A DNA stretch of 64,000 bases from NCBI GenBank assembly GCA_002786165.1, contig PEQK01000016.1:56786-120785 (forward strand). The letters are read 5' to 3'. The stretch is from Legionella sp. GTDB taxonomy: Bacteria; Pseudomonadota; Gammaproteobacteria; Legionellales; Legionellaceae. Below, piece after piece: positions 46,101 to 54,798 of this stretch. The notes under the pieces are model-generated. The model saw nothing but the letters and a program-made list of their open reading frames with translations. It searched no databases and had not been told where the DNA came from. A program made the translations under genes and the position numbers. Positions within the stretch are counted from its first letter, which is position 1, and each line of letters opens with the position of its first letter.

Positions 46101-48882
46101 CTGGTTTGGGCAATGACCAAGCATGTCGATAAAACGCAACAGCCGGTTTGATGCGCATCCAACTATAATAGACTTCACACACAAAATTGATCAGGCTGCC
46201 CAACGATCGAATCAAAAATGAAAGCTGATACGGGCGCTTCAGATAAGCTATTTCTTTATCTAAAGTACTCATTACTGCGGCAATCACTTGGGTTAATTGC
46301 GCACGACTGATATGAATTTGGTGCTCTTCTTGTTCATTCAAACGACGTAATGCCCGTGTCACATAAGTTAAAACTTGGCGTTTTAATTGATCTGCATCAA
46401 TGGTGTCATCGATATCAACATGTTGGTGATACCAAGCGACAATATCTTTACCTACTTGCTCACCTAATGCTGCAATATAATTTTTTTTATAACTCTCCTG
46501 AGCCGCAAATAAATCTGGATAATAGTCATCTTTCTTTAAAGATGCCAAATCAAAACTACTGCATTGATTACGACCTAACGCGTGGATGTATTGCGGGGTT
46601 ACTGTGTCGTCTAAACCACGATTTCGTCCCATACTTTGAATCAAGGTAGTGGGATTATTATTGGGGCTATAGGCATGTTCTGCAATGTTAATGACTGTAT
46701 GTAAATTAGGATCACTAAATCCTTCGGTTTTTTTATTGGAAACATACGCACCGACAAAACCCAAACGAAAATAATTATCCGCAATACGTTCTGAAATAGG
46801 GTCATATCGTGGTTCAAATACAGACTCTTTTGCAGCATCATTTAATAATTCTACAGAAGTCCGTTGTCTCTTTTTAGGCTTATCTGAATCATATATGACA
46901 TATTTTGTTTCTTTTAAACCAAAAAAAGGTTGGGATTCCGTAATAGGCATTTCGGCACTTTCCATACCGCTCATCACACCCATCACTAGATATTTTTCAG
47001 TATAGTCATCAAATTGGCGGAAAAAAGAGGGCCTCAATGCCCCTATTTTTCTAAACAAGGTGCGATCCAAAAACCAATTATCGCTGAATAATCGTAAATC
47101 TTCTGGAAAAGTATGGGATAAACGTCCGAAGTAGTTTGAAATATGTTCTAGAAGTTCTCCAAAACATTCGGCACCCTGGGGATCAATATCTTTTGCTAGT
47201 TTTTCTACATAATATGCTTTTGATCTCGCACGATATTTACTTTTTACCAGCTCTACAAAATCGGATAAAGACTGTTTACGTAAACGATTGTGGCCTATCA
47301 AGTCCATGCCAGTCAGATCGGATAAAACGTACTCAACCAAATAATGAAAGATGTTAGACTGTAATTGCCGTTTTAATCCTTGGTTGGTCGTTTCGGCATG
47401 CATAGGACCTAATACAGCTAGTTCTTCGGGGGACAAATGCTCTAAATATTTACTATCTTTTTTGCGTTTTTCAGCAGCCTGGGTGAATGCATCTACGTCA
47501 TTCATACCAAAAAGCGCCGAAATACTGTGGCGCTCAATAAAATTACCGTTATGATAGACATTTCGATGATTGGTTTGCAAAAAATCACAAAAATTAATCA
47601 AGGATTCATTATCATCAATCACGCACAACATTTTGCGCGCTATGGGGACTTGTAAAGCCCAGCGTAAATCCGATTCGCCGGTCTTACGGTGCAACATATA
47701 AGGAAGGTCTTGTAACACAGCTTTGGCAGCCGAGCTACACTCTGCTTGAAACGCTGAATTTACTTGTAAAAACAACCCATTTAACCATTTTTTTTGAGGG
47801 TGTACTACGGCTGATTGTTGTCGATGTAGATCACTGATGAACTCACATTGGGAAGTAATAAGCGTGGGAAATTGACCTTGACCGGCTTTTTCCTTTTGAC
47901 CACTGGACATGATTGCTACGGGTTTTGCACCCGATAAGTCGTAGGTATTGCGACTGGGAGTGGCCGTTAAAAACATGCATAGGAATTTTTTTGACAATTG
48001 CAGCAATTGCATACGCCGACGCTCATTCAACATCACCAGGTGTTGCTCGTCAAAACTTAAAAACGTGTGCGGCAAAGGCGTATTCAGTACATCGAGATAA
48101 TGCTCATCCAACAAATCATGATTGGAGGCAATAATAATTTTGCCAGGCATGTGCAAGATGTCTTTCGCCTCTTGAGCATCTTGATCGCGTAAAATCACCA
48201 CTCCTTGCATGACGGGATCAGGCAAAAATCGTTGTAAATCCTTACAAAATTGAACCATTAATTGATCAGGGACTGCAAAAACACCCGTAAAACCACCCAG
48301 ATGTAAAACCGACATCCACAAAGCTTGGACATAGGTTTTCCCAGAACCCGTGGCTAAAGCAACCAACAAATTACTGGTATCTGTTTCGGTATGCAACTTT
48401 TTAATAATATTGAATAAAGTCACCAGATGCGTTCGATATAACTCTAATTTCCCCATACCACCAATCGTGTGATTCGCATCTAAAGGTAGAGAAACACTCA
48501 TGTCTCCAGTGGTGGATGTATCGATAAAAAAAGTGCGATTACAAAATAACGCGGCAATATCCTTTTCCAAATAGTCGCTGGGAAGTTGTAGTGGATTCAT
48601 AGCGTTTAAAGGATGACTCAGCGTACATGCCACGCGATTAGGATAGTCTGATAGTTTTTTTAAATGCAAATCATAGTTTTTTTCTCCTAACACAAGGGTT
48701 TCTTGAGTTGGAATGGACAAGTGTTGTAAACGTGGGCGAATGAATTCAAAGAGGGAGCAAGGCAGTTCTGAAGTCGATATCAATAAGGGCTGTGTCTTAA
48801 AAAAATCAAGCGCAAGATAGCCTTGATAGACTTTTGTTGAACAATGAATAAGCTGGTGTTTTACATGCTCGTCTAGTTTCAT
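43069..48882 (-). CDS. Giant 1937-residue protein with N-terminal superfamily-2 helicase-like motor
   Basis: Helicase motifs are in order. Motif I ATGSGKT is at about 177-183, a Ia-like region (FAVPDQLMVQF) near 202, motif II DEQH at 278-281, motif III-like TATPS at 306-310, and a motif VI-like QSMGRNRG near 750. A large insert separates the two motor halves. The remaining 1150 residues are mostly helical, with no family I recognise and no signal peptide or clear membrane segment. The start has no ribosome site and follows a minus-strand terminator, so expression is separate from the upstream operon. A motor protein with a huge unknown tail may be a phage-defence or restriction-type factor or a translocated effector; neither is shown. 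The 3' end overlaps the convergent phosphorylase gene by 33 bases. Confidence 0.8.
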   Translation of the reverse strand: MKLDEHVKHQLIHCSTKVYQGYLALDFFKTQPLLISTSELPCSLFEFIRPRLQHLSIPTQETLVLGEKNYDLHLKKLSDYPNRVACTLSHPLNAMNPLQLPSDYLEKDIAALFCNRTFFIDTSTTGDMSVSLPLDANHTIGGMGKLELYRTHLVTLFNIIKKLHTETDTSNLLVALATGSGKTYVQALWMSVLHLGGFTGVFAVPDQLMVQFCKDLQRFLPDPVMQGVVILRDQDAQEAKDILHMPGKIIIASNHDLLDEHYLDVLNTPLPHTFLSFDEQHLVMLNERRRMQLLQLSKKFLCMFLTATPSRNTYDLSGAKPVAIMSSGQKEKAGQGQFPTLITSQCEFISDLHRQQSAVVHPQKKWLNGLFLQVNSAFQAECSSAAKAVLQDLPYMLHRKTGESDLRWALQVPIARKMLCVIDDNESLINFCDFLQTNHRNVYHNGNFIERHSISALFGMNDVDAFTQAAEKRKKDSKYLEHLSPEELAVLGPMHAETTNQGLKRQLQSNIFHYLVEYVLSDLTGMDLIGHNRLRKQSLSDFVELVKSKYRARSKAYYVEKLAKDIDPQGAECFGELLEHISNYFGRLSHTFPEDLRLFSDNWFLDRTLFRKIGALRPSFFRQFDDYTEKYLVMGVMSGMESAEMPITESQPFFGLKETKYVIYDSDKPKKRQRTSVELLNDAAKESVFEPRYDPISERIADNYFRLGFVGAYVSNKKTEGFSDPNLHTVINIAEHAYSPNNNPTTLIQSMGRNRGLDDTVTPQYIHALGRNQCSSFDLASLKKDDYYPDLFAAQESYKKNYIAALGEQVGKDIVAWYHQHVDIDDTIDADQLKRQVLTYVTRALRRLNEQEEHQIHISRAQLTQVIAAVMSTLDKEIAYLKRPYQLSFLIRSLGSLINFVCEVYYSWMRIKPAVAFYRHAWSLPKPEQASAENKADIAYMKIIRHTRFKHLVSQSLVMAEFKTGMLRQQAAIKRTLQKSLYRYATPAVQTQMDAYLQHTIIPLLEKMVVRDKVELVREKLTAVSDLFSVLHSHQALINSLHTGSEQAAFVEKALGLFHAIPGLETVRVDDIVHFPQLLKEDAAWMRQDPLELLHLEPELQASAAVELTQFLQNDFLTHLSAFVTYPEKTQIEAALLDTSKVQGFVQSILHKTQEMKKMPDFDVIFEEFKQHFSLPWIDDLPNKIKKMMGDFQQLQQEFAKEHIAEHITPLIHHELLPCLVNYYPQSDRQRLLDGIQSEKLTQLLHDKQEDIQTLTTDPTDLADFLFSNLCSNVPQQCNLDLELKKSNDYIASQTTGVGLFANLVMVGLGLGQTRIEYILVSEGFFNAISLMLPFHQWIELKKIFRDSSNSQTLRTLASMIDTRLQNKQVLNVEWLLQTINSVFGTQYQDTLAFGNQIAKKLKNKIKPAAFKFNPSQEKRLACLIREKCLPLIAAFIKDDRKKHSFLAVAGAKSSQAIGAFFKSYHKQLQNLSTANEINAREIASQLMSKLCPGLIKSQDMIYPMQHASESQALCQKVLQNRMKAMFLMSTTWKQKMARFFNTEDYHVLDAHFTDRINAENFAQQVHLEAEQVDETVLLDTLRSSDDLDLQAIRSLPERMADLQRDMKAWSEDQHSLDKEKLADLMVQQLSSILGHSEFQSSLNAFIGLLSQQDIQLIFEAKGIATPLDSSVRLARFQHIIQQKDWNAFKQEFVGQSNDLDHLPLEKVLSDFSHLIEEVMDCHGYYNQHTAKGMQRTNIAPALLTKMSPQLKDIRVPAFARSFMSHFSRRIFFIQGIRNGLPRASQVSADLNQTTISTLERIKNNILQPLWWRVNASKVLSYVIATGKHIINFVRDAGFWIWNTLTSLLGYGQRSSEHPDSIDYRETALDCARVINELTPLTSERISQQDCPTDAIRQVEQYIDQRPIKSSMRLFDHSTGPIASESASHSSVLNPSA

Positions 48883-48897
48883 TATAATAAAATATAC

Positions 48898-48919
48898 AAA
48901 AAGTGTTATATTTTAACAC
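48898..48919 (-). terminator. Rho-independent terminator upstream of the giant gene
   Basis: On the minus strand GTGTTA, a 5-base loop and TAACAC (48903-48919) are followed by TTTTT (48898-48902). It ends the unknown-gene operon that stops at 48979 and lies only 16 bases before the start of the 1937-residue gene. Confidence 0.6.
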
Positions 48920-48978
48920 AAAAAACCCGTTAAAACAACGTATACTGACCTTTTGCCTTAATGAGACTAGGGTTGTCC

Positions 48979-49671
48979 TTAGTTTGCGTCTTCCCCAAGC
49001 TTTGAATCAAAAAAAAGCATTTCAAGGTGTTTTTGATCCCCTTCGAAAGTATTCATATACTCAGGAAGCGAATCTAACAATTCTCTGGCTTTTAAAATGG
49101 TTTGATAAAATTGCGTACGGTAGCCCCTAAATTTCAGGCTTAACGCTTCAGATTGCTCTAAAAAAGAATGCGCAATTGTTTGAATCTCTTGACTTAGAAC
49201 TTCATCAATCATAACTCGAGGCTTTGGCAGTGATTTAGCGGTGTCGATCAAAACGCGTTGACTTTCCGAAATCAATTTATGATGTTCAAACTGTAACAAA
49301 TCAAATTGATCACCTGACTCTATCAAATCAGATCTCATCAGCTCCAACTCTAAACGCACACCCTCTGGTTTTGCTTGCTCTTCAGCCATATTTGCAGCAC
49401 CGGAAATCAGATAATCCACCAGCATTTTTTGTGCATATTCTCGATAATCCAGCGCTTGGCCCATAATGATGCCATTAAAAATGTTTTTAAGGGGCACTTG
49501 CAATAATTGATAATAAGGGCTGTTGGCATTACAACTCACCGTGCGAAGCTCTTCTGGGCTCAGCCGTACGCTCATCAACCCAAAAATTCGCTCTACCGTC
49601 ACCAAACCATAGGTAGAATACCAATTTGAAAGCTCTGCATCCATTGATTTATTATTCATTATGTCATCCAT
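48979..49671 (-). CDS. Unknown helical 230-residue protein
   Basis: No family recognised. The protein is soluble and almost entirely helical, with heptad-like stretches (LELELMRSDLIESGDQFDLL, LEQSEALSLKFRGYRTQFYQ). There is no signal peptide. The start lies 28 bases after the stop of the preceding unknown gene on the same strand, so they are likely made together. Together with the 266-residue protein it lies between lpxH and the giant helicase-like gene, and may be a partner of either. Confidence 0.6.
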   Translation of the reverse strand: MDDIMNNKSMDAELSNWYSTYGLVTVERIFGLMSVRLSPEELRTVSCNANSPYYQLLQVPLKNIFNGIIMGQALDYREYAQKMLVDYLISGAANMAEEQAKPEGVRLELELMRSDLIESGDQFDLLQFEHHKLISESQRVLIDTAKSLPKPRVMIDEVLSQEIQTIAHSFLEQSEALSLKFRGYRTQFYQTILKARELLDSLPEYMNTFEGDQKHLEMLFFDSKLGEDAN

Positions 49672-49699
49672 TTCTTGCTCAGTGCAGCCCTATTTATCC

Positions 49700-50500
49700 C
49701 TAACGAGGGCCATAATTGGAAGGTGCATCATGTTGAAAATCCATATCAAACGTTGCCTTTAATTGTGGTTCTACCACTGCATCTCGCAACGCTCGAAATT
49801 CCATTTTGGACATATAACGGGGTTGTGCGGCAGGATCACGGCTAAGTATACGTATTTTTTGGCCTTGATCTGGAACAGTTTCCAGGCGGTACAAAGGCTG
49901 ACCTGCGCTATCAACCTCATTATTAATCCAATGAGTTATGGTGTTTTGTACTGCCGTTTTAAAGTCGTTGGAGTCCTGTATGTCTTGAGCGGTCATTTTA
50001 AAATCAGGCAAACTCACATCGACGGATAAAATGCCGTTATCATCAATTTCAGCCAAATAAGGCACAAATACAGGAGGTAATTCAGGCGCTTCGATCATAT
50101 GTTCTAGTGACAATTGGGCTTTTCGAATAAGGTCTGCTCCACCTGCAAGCGGCGAAAAATCTCGCGTATTGATATTTTCAGAGATGAAGTGCATCAATTG
50201 ATTCAATTTCATCATCTTATATTCATGTGCCATTTTTGCGAACGCTACCAAACTAGGTCCCATTTGCATCAATAAAATCGGAAAACTTTCCGACCCAACT
50301 TGCTGGCGGCGATCGTCAGATATTCTGATAAAATTTTCACGAAATTGATCATATTGGCTTGCGTGGGTTTCTTCATCTTGAGCTTGTTTTGAAAGCATAT
50401 TTGCTACATCTTTAGCAGCATTTCTTCGCAACGCTTCTAGTTTTTCTTCATAGATTTTTTGTGTCGCTTTTTGCTTCAACCAGTCATCATTAATTGCCAT
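49700..50500 (-). CDS. Unknown 266-residue protein downstream of lpxH
   Basis: No family recognised. The frame extends to 50581, but ATG 50500 has GGAGAGCG upstream and starts a charged helical stretch (DDWLKQKATQKIYEEKLEAL). N-terminal half helical; C-terminal half mixed, with VDVSLPDFKMTAQDIQDSND and a basic LSRDPAAQPRYMSKMEF segment. No signal or membrane segment. Its start overlaps the end of lpxH by 11 bases, so translation is probably coupled to lpxH. Confidence 0.6.
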   Translation of the reverse strand: MAINDDWLKQKATQKIYEEKLEALRRNAAKDVANMLSKQAQDEETHASQYDQFRENFIRISDDRRQQVGSESFPILLMQMGPSLVAFAKMAHEYKMMKLNQLMHFISENINTRDFSPLAGGADLIRKAQLSLEHMIEAPELPPVFVPYLAEIDDNGILSVDVSLPDFKMTAQDIQDSNDFKTAVQNTITHWINNEVDSAGQPLYRLETVPDQGQKIRILSRDPAAQPRYMSKMEFRALRDAVVEPQLKATFDMDFQHDAPSNYGPR

Positions 50501-51230
50501 GAGTTCGCTCTCCACAAACATTTGAAAACAGATATTTTGACCTATTATAACACAATACGGCAGGATTTTCATCCCAATCACTCAGGGTATATTGGCGTAA
50601 GTCCTTTTCTTGATATCGATGAATTTTTAGGCCTGGTTGATGGGTATGCCCATGAATCAAAGCAGCCGCTTCAAAACGGCACAAATCTGCCAACATAGGT
50701 TTGGGGACAATATCCATCGATGCTTTAGATTTGCGTTGATTACTTTGGCTATAAGAGCGTGCTTGATTGACTATTCTATGACGCACCCGATAAGGTAGTC
50801 GCAAAAACAATGGTTTAAACCAGCGATTACGAGTGAGCCGGCGCAACCATTGATGCGACACATCGCCCGTACAATACTGGTCTCCATGCGCCAAAAGAAT
50901 ACGCTCTTTACCTAAAGTGATGAGTGCCGGTTCTTGCAAAAGCACCATATTGGCTTTTTGTAAAAATGTGTTGCCGATTAGAAAATCGCGATTACCAGGG
51001 AGAAAATACACTTTTACATTGTGCGCACTCAATTGCGCCAAAAGACTCGAGATGTCCTCACTCCAAGCATCCAGGGCATCATCACCAGGCCAAACATGTA
51101 AAAAATCCCCTAAAATGTACACTGCCAGGGTATTTTTGGATGCCCAATGGATAAATTTACGAAATCTATCCATGATATCAGGCATGTGAGGATGTAAATG
51201 CAAATCAGAAATGAACACAGCGTCGTTCAT
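50490..51230 (-). CDS. lpxH: UDP-2,3-diacylglucosamine diphosphatase
   Basis: 246 residues. Cleaves UDP-2,3-diacylglucosamine to lipid X and UMP in lipid A synthesis, at the inner-membrane surface. The five calcineurin-like metal motifs are present: ISDLHLHP (7-14), LGDFLHVWPGDD (near 40), PGNRDFLIG (near 78), LLAHGDQYC (near 112) and IHGHTHQPG (near 190). The start overlaps minC by 4 bases (ATGA) and its end overlaps the next gene, giving a minC-lpxH-unknown-unknown operon. Confidence 0.95.
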   Translation of the reverse strand: MNDAVFISDLHLHPHMPDIMDRFRKFIHWASKNTLAVYILGDFLHVWPGDDALDAWSEDISSLLAQLSAHNVKVYFLPGNRDFLIGNTFLQKANMVLLQEPALITLGKERILLAHGDQYCTGDVSHQWLRRLTRNRWFKPLFLRLPYRVRHRIVNQARSYSQSNQRKSKASMDIVPKPMLADLCRFEAAALIHGHTHQPGLKIHRYQEKDLRQYTLSDWDENPAVLCYNRSKYLFSNVCGERTHGN

Positions 51231-51952
51231 AAAGACTCAATTTGAATATGATCGTCTTGTAAGAAGATTTGACACGGGCCAGGTATTTTTTTCATAGCAT
51301 CACTCAGGCAATAAATACCTGCAATAGAAACGAGCTCAGCTTCTAAGGATTGACAGAAAATACGGGCATTTTTATCGCCCGTAATACCAGCAAGAGCACG
51401 CCCCCTCAATGCACCATACACATGAATATGGCCTTCCGCTAATAATTCTGCACCATGACTTACGGTTGAAATCACAATCAAATCACCATCTTTGCTAACC
51501 ACCTGCTGACCAGAACGAATCGGTGCGGTATATAAGCGTGTTTTATTGCCTTCAGAGGGGTGCGTGACAGGTGTTATTTCTTGCGTTTTTTCTTCCAACA
51601 ATGCTTTATCATGCTGAGAAGAAGCGTGCAACAAAGGCAATCCCAATTGATGGGCCACCGCTTGTAAGCTAGGAGAACCACCTTGCAAAGCCACGGGACA
51701 CAACCCAAATTGACGCATCCGTTGACAGAATAACTCTAACTCAAAATTTACTTCAACCAGCGCTGAACAATCCAAAATAACAGGAGTATGCTCAAATAAA
51801 CGGGGAGCGCGTTGAACCGCTTCTGCGAGTTGCTCAGAAAATAGTTCCAAATTGGTACTAAACACGTGTACAACAGTTAAAGTATACAATCGGCCTTTTA
51901 ATTTAAAGGCTTGCGTGCCTATTAGGTCATCAATCATTTTTAGAATACCCAT
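51227..51952 (-). CDS. minC: Septum site-determining protein MinC
   Basis: 241 residues from ATG 51952; an alternative ATG at 51937 would have GGATGGG as ribosome site. The N-terminal FtsZ-inhibiting domain (AFKLKGRLYTLTVVH; LDCSALVEVNFELE) is joined by a variable linker to the C-terminal beta-helix (RSGQQVVSKDGDLIVIS, HGAELLAEGHIHVYGALRGR, GITGDKNARIFC). MinC with MinD blocks Z-ring assembly away from mid-cell. minD and minE are not adjacent here; lpxH follows instead. Confidence 0.95.
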   Translation of the reverse strand: MGILKMIDDLIGTQAFKLKGRLYTLTVVHVFSTNLELFSEQLAEAVQRAPRLFEHTPVILDCSALVEVNFELELFCQRMRQFGLCPVALQGGSPSLQAVAHQLGLPLLHASSQHDKALLEEKTQEITPVTHPSEGNKTRLYTAPIRSGQQVVSKDGDLIVISTVSHGAELLAEGHIHVYGALRGRALAGITGDKNARIFCQSLEAELVSIAGIYCLSDAMKKIPGPCQIFLQDDHIQIESL

Positions 51953-52008
51953 CCATTCTAATTTTGTTTATACTACCACGTGAACGCCAATAACAGAAGG
52001 TTATACAC

Positions 52009-53658
52009 TTGGACAAGTTATGGTTGAAACATTATCCGCAAGGCGTGCCGTCAAAGATTGACTGCAATCGCTATGCATCTTTAAATGAGTTGTTTTCTGA
52101 GTCATTTAAACGATTTGGCCCACTCATCTGTTATAGTAATATGGGTACAGACTTGTCTTTTCAAGAGCTGGAAAAACGCTCTAGACAATTTGCTGTGTAT
52201 TTACAACAGCTCAACCTACCCAAAGGCGCACGGGTTGCGGTCATGATGCCCAACCTATTGCAATATCCCATTGCTATTTTAGGTATTTTACGGGCGGGTT
52301 TGGTGGTGGTGAACACCAATCCACTTTATACAGCCGATGAAATCACCCATCAACTTAATGATGCCAAAGTTGACGTCATTGTGATTTGGTCGCAACGCTT
52401 ACCTATCCTTGCACAGTCTTTGACCCGTATACCATCGCTACGATATATCATTCGAACCGACATCGGTGATGGATTTCCTTGGATCAAACGATGCTTGGTC
52501 AATCTCATCACCACTTTCAAACAACCCACCCAAAAAACCGCACAAATACACACCATTTCCTTTCTTGAGGCACTGGCTCAAGGAGATCAACACCAATTAC
52601 TGCCGGTAGCTTGCAATCATGACGATATGGCATTTCTTCAATACACAGGTGGGACAACCGGCCTATCCAAAGGTGCTATGTTGACCCATGGCAATATCAT
52701 TGCAAACATTTTACAAGCATCCGCTTGGATTTCTCCCCAAAAATTGGGCCCTGGTGATAATATTCTGACCGCCCTTCCGCTGTACCATATTTTTTCTTTA
52801 ACCGCCAATTGCCTGCTTTTTTTTCATCTGGGGGCACAAAATGTATTGATCACCGACCCACGCAACATCAAAGCATTGCTAAAACAAATTCATACTCTAC
52901 CACCAACCGCCATGACTGGGGTCAATACCTTGTTTTCAGCTTTATTAAATCATTCTAAATTTCAAGCAACAGATTTTGCTCATTTAAAAATTGCTTTGTC
53001 TGGGGGCATGGCCTTGCATGAAACAATTGCTGCGCGTTGGCAACAGCTTGTGGGTCACCCTATTATTGAAGCCTACGGATTAACCGAAGCAAGTCCTGCG
53101 GTCAGCATCAATCCTTCAGATCAACCCCATCGAGGTAGTATTGGCTTGCCTTTACCTTCCACTGAGGTATCTATTCGGAACGAACAAGGCGAAGAATGTC
53201 CTATAGGCGAGACCGGTGAATTATGTATTCGCGGTCCACAAATTATGAAAGGGTATTGGCAAAACCCACAAGAAACAGCGAGTGTTTTTTATCCAGATGG
53301 ATTTTTACGGACGGGAGACTCCGCTCGCGTGGATGAAGATGGGTTTATTTATTTGATTGATAGACTCAAAGATTTGATCATTGTTTCCGGGTTTAATGTG
53401 TATCCCAATGAAGTAGAGCAAGTCATTGCTCAAATGGATAAAGTACTTGAGGTGGGTGTTATTGGTGTTACTTCCAAATCAGGCAATGAACGAATCAAAG
53501 CCTGTGTTGTTGCACGAGATGCGAGTCTCACCAGTGAAGACGTGATTGCTCATTGTCGCCAACATTTGACGGCGTATAAGATTCCCAAAATTGTTGAATT
53601 TTATGCTGAACTACCCAAAACAAACGTAGGAAAAGTGCTAAGACGCATGTTAAGATAA
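52009..53658 (+). CDS. fadD: Long-chain fatty acid-CoA ligase
   Basis: 549 residues from TTG, with AGAAGG eight bases or so upstream. The TTG is supported by alignment of DKLWLKHYPQGVPSKID to the first residues of E. coli FadD. AMP-binding motif QYTGGTTGLSKGAMLTH near 212-228, YGLTEASP near 358, and the fatty-acyl-CoA synthetase motif DGFLRTGDSARVDEDGF near 430, followed by LKDLIIVSGFNVYPNEVE and the GKVLRR lysine at the C-terminus. It activates imported fatty acids to acyl-CoA. It sits directly before pdhABC, 57 bases away, with a small hairpin between. Confidence 0.95.
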   Translation: MDKLWLKHYPQGVPSKIDCNRYASLNELFSESFKRFGPLICYSNMGTDLSFQELEKRSRQFAVYLQQLNLPKGARVAVMMPNLLQYPIAILGILRAGLVVVNTNPLYTADEITHQLNDAKVDVIVIWSQRLPILAQSLTRIPSLRYIIRTDIGDGFPWIKRCLVNLITTFKQPTQKTAQIHTISFLEALAQGDQHQLLPVACNHDDMAFLQYTGGTTGLSKGAMLTHGNIIANILQASAWISPQKLGPGDNILTALPLYHIFSLTANCLLFFHLGAQNVLITDPRNIKALLKQIHTLPPTAMTGVNTLFSALLNHSKFQATDFAHLKIALSGGMALHETIAARWQQLVGHPIIEAYGLTEASPAVSINPSDQPHRGSIGLPLPSTEVSIRNEQGEECPIGETGELCIRGPQIMKGYWQNPQETASVFYPDGFLRTGDSARVDEDGFIYLIDRLKDLIIVSGFNVYPNEVEQVIAQMDKVLEVGVIGVTSKSGNERIKACVVARDASLTSEDVIAHCRQHLTAYKIPKIVEFYAELPKTNVGKVLRRMLR

Positions 53659-53659
53659 A

Positions 53660-53677
53660 TCCTTCTCCTGTGAAGGA
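53660..53677. terminator. Small hairpin between fadD and pdhA
   Basis: TCCTTC, loop TCCTGT, then GAAGGA, directly after the fadD stop. No T tract, so a weak terminator or a processing site. Confidence 0.3.
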
Positions 53678-53715
53678 GAGCACAGAGACGATTATTATGT
53701 TTTAAGGATAAAAGC

Positions 53716-54798
53716 ATGAGCACAACGATTGCCGAATTTTCTATCCCTTATGTTCAAATTCTTAATGAACAAGCTGAGTTATGTCAGGAACTTCCAGAGT
53801 TTGCGAAAGATACCGAGTCTTTACACCAAATTTACCGTAGCATGGTATTCGCTCGTATGTTTGATAAAAAAGCCATTGCCCTGCAGCGCACAGGCAAAAT
53901 GGGGACGTATGCACCCATTAATGGTCAAGAAGCCATTTCTACAGCCATTGGACACGCCATGCGCTCTACGGATGTGTTTATCCCTTATTACCGTGATTAC
54001 GCAGCTCAATTTCAACGTGGGGTAAAGCCTTCTGACATTTTGGCGTATTGGGGTGGTGATGAGCGTGGTAGTGCCATTCCTGCTCAACCCAACTCCAAAG
54101 ATCTCCCTATTTGCGTGCCTATCGCAACCCAATGTTTGCATGCCGCAGGGGTTGCTTTTAGTTTTCAATATCGAAAAGAAGATCATGTAGCAGTCGTGTG
54201 TATTGGAGACGGCGGTACGTCTGAAGGCGATTTTTATGAAGCACTCAATGTAGCTGGGGTTTGGAAATTACCCGTTGTTTTTATCATCAACAATAATCAA
54301 TGGGCTATTTCAGTCAATATCAAACAACAAACTGCCACACAAACTTTAGCGCAAAAAGCAATTGCGGCAGGATTTCAAGGAATCGTTGTGGATGGCAATG
54401 ATATTTTGGCGCTTCGTCAAGAAATAGGCTCAGCCATAGAAAAAGCGCGTCGCCAAGAAGGCCCTACTTTAATTGAAGCAAGGTCTTACCGGCTTTCGGA
54501 TCATACCACCGCCGATGACGCTACCCGCTATCAACCGCAAGAGGAAGTAGAATCGGCCAAATTGAAAGAACCACTCGCACGGTTTAAACGCTTTTTAGAA
54601 GAGCATCATCAATGGGATCAAACCAAGGAAGATGCTTTATTAGAAGCATGTAGCGTTAGATTGCAAGCGGAAGTCGATGACTATTTACAAAGTTCACCCC
54701 AACCGGTAAATGCCATGTTTGATTATCATTATGCCACCCTTCCTGATTATTTGATTGAACAACGCGCTATCGCCATGGAGGCAACTGATCATGCCTGA
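53716..54798 (+). CDS. pdhA: Pyruvate dehydrogenase E1 component, alpha subunit
   Basis: 360 residues of the two-subunit E1 type. FARMFDKKAIALQRTGKMGTY near 47-67, RDYAAQFQRG near 92, the TPP motif starting GDGGTSEGDFYEALN near 163 and ending INNNQWAIS near 192, and the phosphorylation-loop region SYRLSDHTTADDATRY near 256. With PdhB it decarboxylates pyruvate and passes the acetyl group to E2. AAGGAT is the ribosome site. pdhB starts 8 bases before its end. Confidence 0.94.
   Translation: MSTTIAEFSIPYVQILNEQAELCQELPEFAKDTESLHQIYRSMVFARMFDKKAIALQRTGKMGTYAPINGQEAISTAIGHAMRSTDVFIPYYRDYAAQFQRGVKPSDILAYWGGDERGSAIPAQPNSKDLPICVPIATQCLHAAGVAFSFQYRKEDHVAVVCIGDGGTSEGDFYEALNVAGVWKLPVVFIINNNQWAISVNIKQQTATQTLAQKAIAAGFQGIVVDGNDILALRQEIGSAIEKARRQEGPTLIEARSYRLSDHTTADDATRYQPQEEVESAKLKEPLARFKRFLEEHHQWDQTKEDALLEACSVRLQAEVDDYLQSSPQPVNAMFDYHYATLPDYLIEQRAIAMEATDHA

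Noticed and set aside
52009..53658. Considered fadD as an NRPS loading enzyme (fatty-acyl-AMP ligase)
   Set aside because: It has the full fatty-acyl-CoA synthetase signature and FadD-like N-terminus and sits with pdhABC, far from the NRPS genes, so a normal FadD role is simpler.
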